Translations under genes and position numbers: made by a program
Notes under the pieces: model-generated
What the model was told of the DNA's origin: nothing
Database searches by the model: none
Seen by the model: the letters and a program-made list of their open reading frames with translations, nothing else
Source of the DNA: an uncultured Croceitalea sp.
Lineage (GTDB): Bacteria; Bacteroidota; Bacteroidia; Flavobacteriales; Flavobacteriaceae
Direction of reading: 5' to 3'
Assembly (NCBI GenBank): GCA_947494805.1
Contig: CANLWK010000002.1
Location: 62,001-126,000, forward strand
Length of the DNA: 64,000 nt
Part shown: piece after piece, positions 28,179-36,796 of the stretch
How the letters are laid out: each line of letters starts with the position of its first letter
Numbering within the stretch: position 1 is the stretch's first letter

Positions 28179-29459
28179 ATGAAAGTAAAAGGACTTAGAT
28201 GGTGGATTATAACCTTGATTTTTATAGCCACCGTAATCAACTACATTGATAGAACGGCATTTGCTTTGCTATGGCCGCAAATGGGTGAAGACCTGGGCAT
28301 GGACAATTCTGATTATGCCCTTATGCTCAACATATTTATGATAACATATGCTGCAAGTAAATTTTTATCGGGCCGATTGTATGATAAAATTGGAACTAGA
28401 ATAGGCTTTATTGTATCTATTGTGGTTTGGTCCCTCGCAGCGGCTTTTCATGCGCTTACGAGAGGAGTGGCTACATTATCAATAGTACGTGGTTTACTGG
28501 GCCTAGGTGAAGCAGGACTATGGCCTGGTGCCGTAAAGAGCAATGGCGAATGGTTTCCGGTAAAGCAAAGGGCTTTGGCCCAAGGTATATTCAATGCCGG
28601 AGCCTCTATAGGCAATGTGATTGCCCCGATAATCATTGTTTTTCTCTATGCCCAATTTGGATGGAAGTCAACCTACATTATTCTAGGTGCTTTAGGTCTG
28701 CTTTGGGTAATTCCTTGGTATGTAGTAAACAAGTCAAAACCAGAAGACCATCCTTGGATGACCGAAGATGAACGCAATCTAATTCTTGATGATCGAATAG
28801 CCAATAATGATGTTGCGGTCAAAGGGGCCAAAAGCTTAGGTGTTGGTAAAATATTAAGCTTTAAAGAACCATGGGGCGTATTGTTATGTCGATTCTTTAT
28901 AGAGCCAATTTGGTGGTTCTTTGCCGGTTGGATGCCCATTTATCTGAACTCAAAATTCGGCCTGAGCATAGAGGAAATCGGAAACACCATGTGGATTTCA
29001 TATCTAATGGCGGCTGCGGGCGGAATCGTGGGTGGTTATGTTACAGAACTCATAATAAAACATACGTCGGTAAATTTTGGAAGAAAGGTAAGTATAGTTA
29101 TAGGCAGTCTTTTAATCATTGTTGGTTTTGTCTGTATCATGATGTTTGTAAGTGATTCTGACTACATGGCATTCATTTATTTGGCAGGCGTAGCCCTTTT
29201 TGGATTTCAGTTTGCGATTGGAAATATTCAAACCCTGTCCAGTGATTTATTTAAGGGACCATCCGTAGGCACATTGGCTGGTTTAGCGGGAACAGTAGCG
29301 GCCTTTTCTCCCATAATAATGAATTGGTTTATCGGTAACATAACCAAAGGCGGGTCATACACTCCGGCATTTATAGCAATTACGCTATCCGTGGTGCTAG
29401 CCGTCGTATCAATTTTCTTTTTGATAAGGAAGGTAGGACTGGTAAAAACGGAAAATTAA
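28179..29459 (+). CDS. MFS transporter, anion:cation symporter / hexuronate type
   Basis: 426 residues with twelve hydrophobic segments. Features of the ACS (ExuT-like) family: NYIDRTAFALLWP in TM1, the loop LSGRLYDKIGTR, LGLGEAGLWPGAVKSNGEW, and QGIFNAGASIGNVIAP. ExuT-type carriers bring uronates and related acids across the inner membrane with H+. First gene of a rightward run MFS-SDR-SDR-kdgK-eda (gaps 29 and 16 bp between the first three). Expected cargo is the unsaturated uronate/DEH or short oligomers. The 215-bp upstream region has no full operator box. Confidence 0.9.
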   Translation: MKVKGLRWWIITLIFIATVINYIDRTAFALLWPQMGEDLGMDNSDYALMLNIFMITYAASKFLSGRLYDKIGTRIGFIVSIVVWSLAAAFHALTRGVATLSIVRGLLGLGEAGLWPGAVKSNGEWFPVKQRALAQGIFNAGASIGNVIAPIIIVFLYAQFGWKSTYIILGALGLLWVIPWYVVNKSKPEDHPWMTEDERNLILDDRIANNDVAVKGAKSLGVGKILSFKEPWGVLLCRFFIEPIWWFFAGWMPIYLNSKFGLSIEEIGNTMWISYLMAAAGGIVGGYVTELIIKHTSVNFGRKVSIVIGSLLIIVGFVCIMMFVSDSDYMAFIYLAGVALFGFQFAIGNIQTLSSDLFKGPSVGTLAGLAGTVAAFSPIIMNWFIGNITKGGSYTPAFIAITLSVVLAVVSIFFLIRKVGLVKTEN

Positions 29460-29488
29460 AATTAAACAAGAAAATATAATATTTAACG

Positions 29489-30253
29489 ATGAATAAAAAT
29501 AATGGAAAAGTTGCTGTGGTTACAGGAGCTACAGGAGGCATTGGTTTTGAAGTTGCAAAACGATTGGGAACAGATGGTTATACCGTTGTATTAAATGGTA
29601 TAGAAGATGATGCCGGTGCCGAACGGGTAAAAGAACTTACTGCTCAGGGAATTAAAGCGGAATACTATGGCTTCGATGTCACTAGTGAGGAAGCTGTGAC
29701 TTCCAATATCAATAAAATAGGCGAGAAGTATGGCAAAATAGATGTACTCGTTAACAACGCCGGAGGCTTGGGTGGAAGGTCTCGATTTGAAGAAATGACC
29801 ACCGATTTTTACAGATTTGTAATGGCACTTAACTTAGATTCGGTATTTTTTGCCTCAAGAGCTGCCATTCCATTCCTTAAAAAAGGGGAGCATCCCTCTA
29901 TCATAAATTATACTTCAAATGCAGGATGGACCGCTGGTGGCCCTGGTGCAGGTATTTATGGAACCTCAAAAGCAGGTGTTCATGCTATAACGAGGGCCTT
30001 GGCAAAAGATTTAGCAGAATACGGTATTCGAGCAAATGCAGTATCTCCAGGAACCATTGATACCCCGTTCCATGCGCAAATTAAAGCGACCAAACCAGAA
30101 GTTTTTGCCTCTTGGGCAAATAATATTATGCTCGGAAGATTAGGACAACCAGAAGATGTGGCAGGGGTTATTTCTTTCTTGGCAAGCAAGGACGCCTCTT
30201 TTATAACGGCAGAAACTATTCAAATAGGTGGTGGACAAGCGCTAGGAATATAA
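29489..30253 (+). CDS. SDR-family oxidoreductase, candidate DEH reductase
   Basis: 254 residues, classical short-chain dehydrogenase. Nucleotide motif TGATGGIG (residues 12-19), NNAGG at 89-93, and catalytic Ser143, Tyr157, Lys161 (YGTSK) are all intact. In alginate degraders an SDR (DehR / KduD-like) reduces 4-deoxy-L-erythro-5-hexoseulose uronate (DEH) to 2-keto-3-deoxygluconate. The placement between the MFS transporter and KDG kinase supports this for one or both SDRs here. Which of the two does the step cannot be told from sequence. Confidence 0.88.
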   Translation: MNKNNGKVAVVTGATGGIGFEVAKRLGTDGYTVVLNGIEDDAGAERVKELTAQGIKAEYYGFDVTSEEAVTSNINKIGEKYGKIDVLVNNAGGLGGRSRFEEMTTDFYRFVMALNLDSVFFASRAAIPFLKKGEHPSIINYTSNAGWTAGGPGAGIYGTSKAGVHAITRALAKDLAEYGIRANAVSPGTIDTPFHAQIKATKPEVFASWANNIMLGRLGQPEDVAGVISFLASKDASFITAETIQIGGGQALGI

Positions 30254-30269
30254 AAAAGCACACGATAAA

Positions 30270-31025
30270 ATGGGTAAACTTGAAGCAAAAATAGCAGTGG
30301 TGACCGGGGGATCAAGGGACATTGGCCGTGCCATAGCCATTAAACTTGCAACAGAAGGAGCCAAAGTTATCGTGAACTACTATAACTCTGAATCAGGAGC
30401 TAACGAAACAGTGGCGAAGATTAAATCTTTGGGTCAAGAAGCGGTCGCTGTCAAAGCCGATGTGTCAAAACATGTTGAAATTGAACACTTAAGATCCAAG
30501 TCAGTGGAAGCCTTCGGAGCGAAAGTAGATATCTTGGTAAACAACGCAGGGGGACTTTTTGCCCGAAAAACATTGCAGGAATTTGACGAAGTTTTTTATG
30601 ATTTGGTCATGAATGTCAACTTTAGATCCACTGTTTTTGTAACCCAAGCTTTTGAACCAATGATGACCAAAGGGGCCTCGATAATCAATTTATCTTCGCA
30701 GGCAGCTAGAGACGGCGGTGGAGGCGGTTCGGCGCTGTACAGTGCCTCAAAAGGCGCGGTGAGTACGTTCACTAGGGCAATGGCAAAAGAGCTGGGACCA
30801 AAAGGTATTCGTGTAAACGCGCTTTGCCCAGGGCTCATAGCCACAAAGTTCCATGATGATTTTACAAAGAACGAAATACGGACAAAAGTTGCCGCTTCAA
30901 CACCATTGCGTAAAGAAGGTAGTGCCGAAGAGGTAGCTGACCTGGTGGCTTATTTGGCTTCTAATGAAGCGTCTTTTATAACAGGAAACAATATTGATAT
31001 CAATGGCGGATTGGCCTTTAGCTAA
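30270..31025 (+). CDS. Second SDR-family oxidoreductase, candidate DEH reductase
   Basis: 251 residues, 16 bp after the first SDR. NNAGG (91-95) and the Tyr157/Lys161 pair (YSASK) with Ser142/143 are present. The glycine motif reads TGGSRDIG (residues 12-19): the usual second Gly of TGxxxGIG is Asp, which should alter the cofactor pocket. Glycine-rich DGGGGGS (148-154) precedes the catalytic Tyr. Possible roles are a DEH reductase with different NADH/NADPH preference, or a dehydrogenase acting on another keto-sugar. Expressed as part of the MFS-to-eda run. Confidence 0.87.
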   Translation: MGKLEAKIAVVTGGSRDIGRAIAIKLATEGAKVIVNYYNSESGANETVAKIKSLGQEAVAVKADVSKHVEIEHLRSKSVEAFGAKVDILVNNAGGLFARKTLQEFDEVFYDLVMNVNFRSTVFVTQAFEPMMTKGASIINLSSQAARDGGGGGSALYSASKGAVSTFTRAMAKELGPKGIRVNALCPGLIATKFHDDFTKNEIRTKVAASTPLRKEGSAEEVADLVAYLASNEASFITGNNIDINGGLAFS

Positions 31026-31080
31026 TCTTATTAATAGCGACTTGTCTATCTGAAGGCAGGTGAAAAACAAAATTTTAGAA

Positions 31081-32127
31081 ATGAAAAAAGTAGTCACTTT
31101 TGGAGAGATCATGCTTCGCCTGTCACCTCCAGGGTTTTTAAGGTTCTCACAGACTACCGGTTTTGACGTGGTCTATGGCGGTGGCGAATCAAATGTAGCG
31201 GTCTCATTGGCCAATTACGGCGTATCGGTCGACTTTGTCACCAGGCTCCCCAACAACGACATCGGCCAATGTGCGCTGATGGAAATGCGAAAAAGGGGCG
31301 TTGGCACCGACAAGGTCGTCTATGGCGGTGACCGCTTGGGCATCTATTTTTTAGAGACCGGGGCGGTGAGCCGCGGCAGTAAGGTAGTCTACGACCGGGC
31401 GCACTCGGCCATGGCTGAGATCGGGAAGGGGATGGTCGATTGGAAATCGGTCTTCAAAGGTGTGGAGTGGTTCCATTGGACCGGCATCACACCCGCGATC
31501 TCACAAGGGGCGGCCGATGCCTGTCTAGAGGCCGTAAAGGTCGCCAGCGAAATGGGGGTGACCATTTCAACAGACTTGAACTATCGCGCCAAGCTCTGGA
31601 AGTACTGCGATGATGCAAAACGGGAAGAGATCATGGCCGAACTCACCGCATACTGTGATATCGTACTGGGTAACGAGGAGGATGCCGAAAAGCACTTTGG
31701 CATAAAACCAGGAGGCCTTGACATCACTACACAGGGTGAGCATGTAAAGGCCGAAGCCTTTCTATCGGTATGCAAACAAATGATGGAACGTTTCCCCAGG
31801 GCAAAAAAAGTGATTACAACACTCAGGGGCTCGCTATCGGCTTCGCACAATACTTGGGCTGGTGTCCTTTACGATGGCAAGACCATGTACAAATCGTCCG
31901 AATACCAGATCACACATATCGTTGACAGGGTAGGCGGCGGTGATTCTTTTATGGGGGGATTGATCTACGGATTGCTCAAGTACCCAGAAGATGACCAAAA
32001 TGCACTGGACTTTGCAGTAGCGGCATCGTGTCTCAAGCACACGATAAAGGGCGATGCCAATCTGGCGACGGTTGGTGAAGTAGAAAAGTTAATGGGTGGC
32101 GATGCTTCCGGAAGGGTGGCAAGATAG
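31081..32127 (+). CDS. kdgK: 2-keto-3-deoxygluconate kinase (PfkB family)
   Basis: 348 residues from ATG 31081; an in-frame GTG at 31060 would add seven residues before the conserved start KVVTFGEIMLRLSPP. PfkB signatures: GGGESNVAVSLANYG near the N-terminus and VDRVGGGDSFMGGLIYG with the catalytic Asp near the C-terminus. Phosphorylates KDG to KDPG, the step before the aldolase encoded next. The DNA is visibly richer in G+C (many GGC, GCC, CTC, GTC codons) than the genes upstream and downstream, so this gene and possibly eda may have a different origin. Confidence 0.92.
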   Translation: MKKVVTFGEIMLRLSPPGFLRFSQTTGFDVVYGGGESNVAVSLANYGVSVDFVTRLPNNDIGQCALMEMRKRGVGTDKVVYGGDRLGIYFLETGAVSRGSKVVYDRAHSAMAEIGKGMVDWKSVFKGVEWFHWTGITPAISQGAADACLEAVKVASEMGVTISTDLNYRAKLWKYCDDAKREEIMAELTAYCDIVLGNEEDAEKHFGIKPGGLDITTQGEHVKAEAFLSVCKQMMERFPRAKKVITTLRGSLSASHNTWAGVLYDGKTMYKSSEYQITHIVDRVGGGDSFMGGLIYGLLKYPEDDQNALDFAVAASCLKHTIKGDANLATVGEVEKLMGGDASGRVAR

Positions 32128-32129
32128 GC

Positions 32130-32158
32130 TTCCCCCGACCCATCCGACGTAGGGGGAA
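32130..32158. repeat. Inverted repeat between kdgK and eda
   Basis: TTCCCCC (32130-32136) and GGGGGAA (32152-32158) with a 15-base loop, directly after the kdgK stop. No T-run follows, so not a typical terminator; GC-rich palindromes of this type are often dispersed intergenic repeats. Confidence 0.4.
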
Positions 32159-32212
32159 CAAAAGATGGTGAAATGGAAGAGAACAGTTGTATTATTAATT
32201 AAATAAGAGACT

Positions 32213-32229
32213 CCTTCCCCTGGGGAAGG
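32213..32229. repeat. GC-rich palindrome upstream of eda
   Basis: CCTTCCCC-T-GGGGAAGG, a perfect inverted repeat 14 bp before the eda start codon. Together with the repeat at 32130 it looks like a dispersed flavobacterial palindromic element. It could fold in the mRNA near the ribosome site. Confidence 0.45.
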
Positions 32230-32243
32230 ATTTAAGAGGGCAT

Positions 32244-32912
32244 ATGGCACAATATTCAAGATTAGAAGTGGTCCAAGTGATGAAAGAAACGGGAATGGTC
32301 CCCTTGTTTTACCATGCTGATATCGAATTGGGCAAAGAAGTATTGAAGGCCTGTTATGATGGTGGGGCAAGGCTCATGGAGTTTACCGCTCGTGGCGATT
32401 ATGCCTTTGAGGTATTCTCGGCACTGAACAAGTATGTACTACAAAAGCTCCCGGGCATGATAATGGGGGTCGGTTCCATCACAGATGCGGCCGCTGCGTC
32501 ATTGTTCATGCAGATGGGGGCCAATTTCATTGTAACACCCTCATTACGAGAAGACATTGCCATGGCCTGTAACAGAAGAAAAGTGCTATGGTCGCCCGGG
32601 TGCGGGTCATTGACGGAGATTAACAGGGCCGAAGAACTGGGCTGTGAGATCATAAAGCTTTTCCCAGGTTCCACGTATGGTCCTGGTTTTGTGAAGGCCA
32701 TAAAAGGACCACAGCCGTGGACCAGTATTATGCCGACCGGTGGGGTGAGTACTGAAGAAGCTAATTTGAAAGCATGGTTTGATGCAGGGGTGACCTGCGT
32801 AGGCATGGGGTCAAAGCTTATCAGTAAAGAGCTACTCGCCCAAAGAGACTTCAAAGAGCTTGAGAAAAACGTTGCAAAAACGTTGATGGTGATCTCAAAC
32901 TTAAGGGCATAG
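32244..32912 (+). CDS. eda: KDPG/KHG aldolase
   Basis: 222 residues of the class I KDPG aldolase fold. Catalytic Glu46 lies in LMEFTARG and the Schiff-base Lys138 in IIKLFPGSTYGPGF; the phosphate-binding PTGGVST (164-170) is intact. Cleaves KDPG to pyruvate and glyceraldehyde 3-phosphate, the last step from alginate monomers into central metabolism. Preceded by two palindromes in a 116-bp gap after kdgK. G+C is higher than in the lyase genes. The broken NRAMP gene begins 6 bp later, so they were once one transcript. Confidence 0.93.
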   Translation: MAQYSRLEVVQVMKETGMVPLFYHADIELGKEVLKACYDGGARLMEFTARGDYAFEVFSALNKYVLQKLPGMIMGVGSITDAAAASLFMQMGANFIVTPSLREDIAMACNRRKVLWSPGCGSLTEINRAEELGCEIIKLFPGSTYGPGFVKAIKGPQPWTSIMPTGGVSTEEANLKAWFDAGVTCVGMGSKLISKELLAQRDFKELEKNVAKTLMVISNLRA

Positions 32913-32917
32913 GGAAT

Positions 32918-33349
32918 ATGTATAAACCAGCTCCGAATCCATCAATATTAAAAAAGATACTCGGAGTTGTTTTGGCATTCGGGCCGGGTATTTTTGCCAT
33001 TGGCTATACCATAGGCACAGGTAGTGTCACCTAAATGATTGTTGCCGGAAGTACCTATGGAATGCAATTGTTATGGGTGCTGCTATTGAGTTGTTTCTTC
33101 TCTGGTGTTTTAATGTACGTATATGGATATTATACGCTGCTTACTGGTGAAACGGCCTTATTTGCGTTTAAAAAACACTTAAAATGGGGTAAGCCCATCG
33201 CGATTTTGATAATTATAGGAATCGCTTTTGGCCAGTGGAACTCTTTGATGGGCATCAAGGGCATTTCTTCGAATATCATTTACGAGATGTTTGTCATTCT
33301 ATTTTCCACAGTTGTCCAAGTGCAAATACAAAATAATCTTTGGCGTTGA
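32918..33349 (+). pseudogene. NRAMP-family metal transporter, nonsense mutation and truncation
   Basis: From ATG 32918 the frame reads a membrane-protein N-terminus (AFGPGIFAIGYTIGTGSVT), hits an in-frame TAA at 33032-33034 after 38 codons, and continues in the same frame with MIVAGSTYGMQLLWVLLL ... LLTGETALFAFKKHLKWGKP ... GQWNSLMGIKGISSN to TGA near 33349. Joined across the stop this is the first ~140 residues of an NRAMP (Mn/Fe-type) transporter, normally about 400 residues. The last two thirds are gone and the end (VILFSTVVQVQIQ) looks unrelated. One base change plus a deletion explain it. The segment from ATG 33035 could be translated but would not make a working carrier. Confidence 0.78.
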
Positions 33350-33769
33350 CTGCGAGATTCTAGGTTTTTGGGAGTTTTTACCACTTTAAAGATACATGGG
33401 CTAGGCTTCGTAAATCATTTTTATGAAGCACTCATACTTTTCACCATAGCTTTTAAGCCATTGAATATAATGAAGACGTAGCTTTTTAAACCTCTCTAAA
33501 AGATGCATTTTAACGTAACTGTTTACAATAAAGATACAAATAATTTACATATAATTAACGTTAAGTTTACAAATAAATTGCTGAAGCTTTGGTCGATTTA
33601 GTAGAAAACTTCCGTTTCTTGACCAAAAACCTTAACTCCAATAGGGCGGGAACAGTTACCAAACCAACAGAAATAAGAATGCTGGTATTGGTTATTCTAA
33701 GTACGCATAAATATCTTTTACATCATATCAACGCCTTGTTCGTTCTTAAATTCATTTATCGAGAATAGT
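33350..33769. other. 420-bp gap after the NRAMP remnant
   Basis: AT-rich, with no gene having a start. On the minus strand a startless frame (about 33567-33710) reads SILISVGLVTVPALLELR followed by basic residues, as in the end of a membrane protein, which may be another remnant. The break point of the truncated NRAMP gene lies at the left border, so this looks like a deletion/rearrangement scar. Confidence 0.4.
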
Positions 33770-35398
33770 CTAGTCAATTTTTTTAGCTGTCGTTGCTCTA
33801 CCTTGGTCCAGGGTTAAACTGATAACGTTTTTATTTTTGTTTAGGTTAAAGGTTAGCTTGGCATCAATGTCCCTTGCTATAAATTGATGATTACCTATAG
33901 GAACTAATTCTTTTTTATCACTTCTAATTTGTCCTATGAGGATGTCGTTTTCGATTTTGACCTCAAAATAGAAATTTGGACCTAACTCATACTTTCCCGT
34001 GTATGTCTTGAGATTCTTAATCTTTACATTTTTGGGTATAATACTTTTTATATCGCTCTTAACTCGCTTCCAACGGTTAATCTGGCTTGTATTATTTTCT
34101 ATTAAATATGTTTCCCCATTATCCTTTTTTATTGACCAAGTTGTAAGACTATTTTCAACAAAAAACTTTCCTTTTCCGAAAGGAACAAGCATATTTTTGG
34201 TTTTTCCTCTATCGAACAAGAAAAGACTTTGGTCTTCAAAACGTACGATTTTTTGTGTTCCAAATTCATCTTCATAAATACCATTAACGACTTCCAGATT
34301 TGATTTAGACTCAGTTACTTCATTTAACTTATACGGTTTGCCCATAGCCACTGCGGCGAGTTTGGTTGTTATAATGTCTATGTTTTGCACATCTTCACTG
34401 TTCGTTAAAATCGTGATGTAAACATTCTCTTCTGGCACCGATAGCGCATAAGTACTAAAACCATTGATACGACCGCTATGTTTAACACTTTTTACATTTC
34501 GAACATTTCCAATTTCCCAACCATAACCGTGAAGACCCTTTTGACCTGATTTTAAAACGTAAGGCCGATAAGCTGATTCTAAAGTTGTTGAACTGATAAT
34601 TTTTTCAGTGGCCAATGCTTGGTTCCATTTAAGGAAATCTTCAGTAGTTGATACTAACGAACCTGCAGCATAGGGCAGCGTCATACTTAAATAGTTTGCA
34701 TTTTTATAATTGTCATTATTTTTTTTATACCCAGAAACTCTATTTTTAATAGTATCCGTTGTAGTATCGTATCTCGTATTGCTCAGACCTAATGGGTTGA
34801 AAATGAATTTTTGCATATAGTTTTCATAACTCATACCAGACAAGATTTCAATGATGTGACCTAAAATTATGTATCCCGAACTTGAGTATTGATACCGTGT
34901 TCCTGGCTCAAAATCCATAGGCTCATTTTTAAAGAAATTGATAATTTCTTCAGGAGTCATATCTTGTTTTTGAGTGGTTTTATCAAAACTCTCAATACTT
35001 AGATAATCTTTAATGCCTGATGTGTGCGATAATAAATGTTCTAACGTAATGTTGTAACCTTTCATAGGATAGTCTGGAATAAATTTTGTTATTTCATCGG
35101 TAAGCGATAATTTATTTTCCTCTGAAAGTTTTAAAATGGCAATAGCCGTAAATTGTTTTGAAAGTGACGCGATACGATAAACGCTTTTATTGGTCATATC
35201 AACACCCAATTCAATATTGGCCTTACCGAAAGATTTATGATAAACAACATTCCCATCTTTGGCAATTAAAATACTTCCACCAGGACTTTGATGATGTAGC
35301 TCTTGACTAATTATAGCTTCATAGTTTTGGGAATAACCACCTGTGATGTATAAGAATAAAATGGCTATACAAAGTAGCCTTTGGCTCGTTATTGTCAT
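33770..35398 (-). CDS. Serine hydrolase, beta-lactamase class C / PBP4* family
   Basis: 542 residues. Signal peptide to about residue 23 (GGYSQ). The beta-lactamase fold (PF00144) covers ~25-350: SxxK as SLSK (Ser78-Lys81 region, YRIASLSKQFTAIA), Tyr motif QYSSSGYIILG, LEHLLSHTSGIKD, and the third motif HSGRINGFS in place of KTG. The C-terminal ~180 residues form a beta-rich lipocalin-like extension common in this family. Likely a periplasmic peptidase or esterase rather than an antibiotic beta-lactamase. Downstream of, and in the same direction as, the XRE-type gene at 35498, 99 bp apart. Confidence 0.87.
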   Translation of the reverse strand: MTITSQRLLCIAILFLYITGGYSQNYEAIISQELHHQSPGGSILIAKDGNVVYHKSFGKANIELGVDMTNKSVYRIASLSKQFTAIAILKLSEENKLSLTDEITKFIPDYPMKGYNITLEHLLSHTSGIKDYLSIESFDKTTQKQDMTPEEIINFFKNEPMDFEPGTRYQYSSSGYIILGHIIEILSGMSYENYMQKFIFNPLGLSNTRYDTTTDTIKNRVSGYKKNNDNYKNANYLSMTLPYAAGSLVSTTEDFLKWNQALATEKIISSTTLESAYRPYVLKSGQKGLHGYGWEIGNVRNVKSVKHSGRINGFSTYALSVPEENVYITILTNSEDVQNIDIITTKLAAVAMGKPYKLNEVTESKSNLEVVNGIYEDEFGTQKIVRFEDQSLFLFDRGKTKNMLVPFGKGKFFVENSLTTWSIKKDNGETYLIENNTSQINRWKRVKSDIKSIIPKNVKIKNLKTYTGKYELGPNFYFEVKIENDILIGQIRSDKKELVPIGNHQFIARDIDAKLTFNLNKNKNVISLTLDQGRATTAKKID

Positions 35399-35497
35399 GA
35401 CTTTTTTTGATTATTTTTTGTGTGGCAATATTGTTTTTTAGACATAAAAGTTCACAAAAAATAACCCGACAAAAACCCGAAATTTGGACGACAAAAA

Positions 35498-36037
35498 TTA
35501 TAAAATATTGAAATTCAGATGTATAGACAATCTCTTTTTTCTATCTAACGCAACGGTGTTACGGATAATTATAAATGCATTTCCAAATAGCATTAGTAGA
35601 ATTACTATCGGCACCATATGATTATTTAGGCCCACTGACTTCCCAACAAAAGCCCCAGCGAGAACAACTAAGGGGAGTAAGAATGTCCAGAGAATTTGAA
35701 TAGTAATAATCTGTTTGGTTATGGGGTTAAATGCTTTTTTCCAATACGCAATAATTAATGGAAAAAGAATACTGGCCAATGGAACGAAAATTAAAAATAT
35801 GGAAGAAATGTTTATCAGTTTCAAAAGCAACCAATTCATTTCTTCTTGTTTGGGAGTATTTGAAATTAGTTTATCTCTACTCACCCCCAGAGCAATGGAA
35901 AGAGCATGTAAGGTGTGCCCTTTTAGCTCTTTGCCCGCTTCAATTCGTTGAATGGTCCTAACAGAAATATTGGCTTTTTCAGCAAGTTTTTCTTGAGTAA
36001 AATTTAATTCTTCCCTGTATTTTAATAATTCTGACAT
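35498..36037 (-). CDS. XRE-type HTH protein with four membrane segments
   Basis: 179 residues. The N-terminal ~65 residues are a Cro/C1 helix-turn-helix (YREELNFTQEKLAEKANISVRTIQRIEAG in form), followed by a membrane part with hydrophobic stretches at about residues 72-92, 108-126 and 140-160. The combination of XRE domain and DUF4870-like membrane segments is common in flavobacteria; the protein is a candidate membrane-tethered regulator. It precedes the serine hydrolase gene and may control it. Upstream, 36038-36404 shows no gene. Confidence 0.8.
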   Translation of the reverse strand: MSELLKYREELNFTQEKLAEKANISVRTIQRIEAGKELKGHTLHALSIALGVSRDKLISNTPKQEEMNWLLLKLINISSIFLIFVPLASILFPLIIAYWKKAFNPITKQIITIQILWTFLLPLVVLAGAFVGKSVGLNNHMVPIVILLMLFGNAFIIIRNTVALDRKKRLSIHLNFNIL

Positions 36038-36404
36038 TTAAGTCTTTTTAATTATTCTGTATTCAATCACTGTCGACAACGGTATAGGATTATTAATTAC
36101 AAATCCTTGATAAGTTCAATAAAAGTATGTATTCTAGTTTAAAGAGTTATATGAATAACCTTTGAGACTCTCTCTTTAGGTCTATTAGTTTTCCATGGAT
36201 TCTTACGGTGGCAGATTACCTTATTGATAAAAAGTGAGAAATCTTAAAAAGCTATACCACGCTCCTTCATAAAGCTCCTGTGATAGAGAGTCCAAACCAT
36301 TGCCCACTAATCTATGTCTTGCCTTCTGTTCGCTGTAAGGCTTTGGCAATACCTTGTTTTTTTACCTTAATACAATATAGCATCACTTTTTATTGAAATA
36401 ATCT

Positions 36405-36450
36405 TTGCGTAACCGAATGATTACATTTATATTTGTAACCAATCAGTTAC
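36405..36450 (+). promoter_or_regulatory. arsR-type promoter with overlapping inverted repeat
   Basis: TTG (36405-36407), 20-bp spacer, TATATTTG (36428-36435), a full consensus promoter. GTAAC-N6-GTTAC (36435-36450) lies over the likely transcription start, 8 bp before the ArsR start codon, and is a good candidate for the ArsR operator. The rest of the 36038-36457 gap holds no gene. Confidence 0.6.
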
Positions 36451-36457
36451 ATGTAAT

Positions 36458-36787
36458 ATGCGTAGAGATGTTTTTCAAGCAATAGCAGACCCAGTACGGC
36501 GAGACATTATCGAGCTATTGGCCAAAGAACCACTTACCATAAATACCATAGCTGAAAAATTCGATATCAGTAGACCTGCAATTTCTAAGCACCTAAAGAT
36601 TTTAAAAGAATGCGATATCATAACCTATGAGAAACAGGGTAGGGAACGTTTTTGCTTTATCAAGCCAAAAAATCTAATTCCAGCCTTTCTATGGATTGAA
36701 AAATACCAGGAATTATGGGAAGATAAACTGGATTCTTTCGATAGTTATATTACCCAATTAAAAAACAATAGAGATATAAACCAATAA
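36458..36787 (+). CDS. ArsR-family transcriptional regulator (non-metal type)
   Basis: 109 residues, a single winged helix: DPVRRDIIELLAKEPLTI, IAEKFDISRPAISKHLKILKE, ITYEKQGRERFCFI. There is no CxC metal site in the recognition helix, so not an arsenic sensor. It belongs to the ArsR type usually paired with an AHSA1/SRPBCC protein, as here (9-bp gap). An inverted repeat at its own promoter suggests autorepression. Confidence 0.9.
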   Translation: MRRDVFQAIADPVRRDIIELLAKEPLTINTIAEKFDISRPAISKHLKILKECDIITYEKQGRERFCFIKPKNLIPAFLWIEKYQELWEDKLDSFDSYITQLKNNRDINQ

Positions 36788-36796
36788 AGTAATAAG

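Noticed and set aside
33032-33034. TAA in the NRAMP gene as programmed recoding
   Set aside because: TAA is not a selenocysteine codon and the gene is also truncated downstream, so simple decay explains it.
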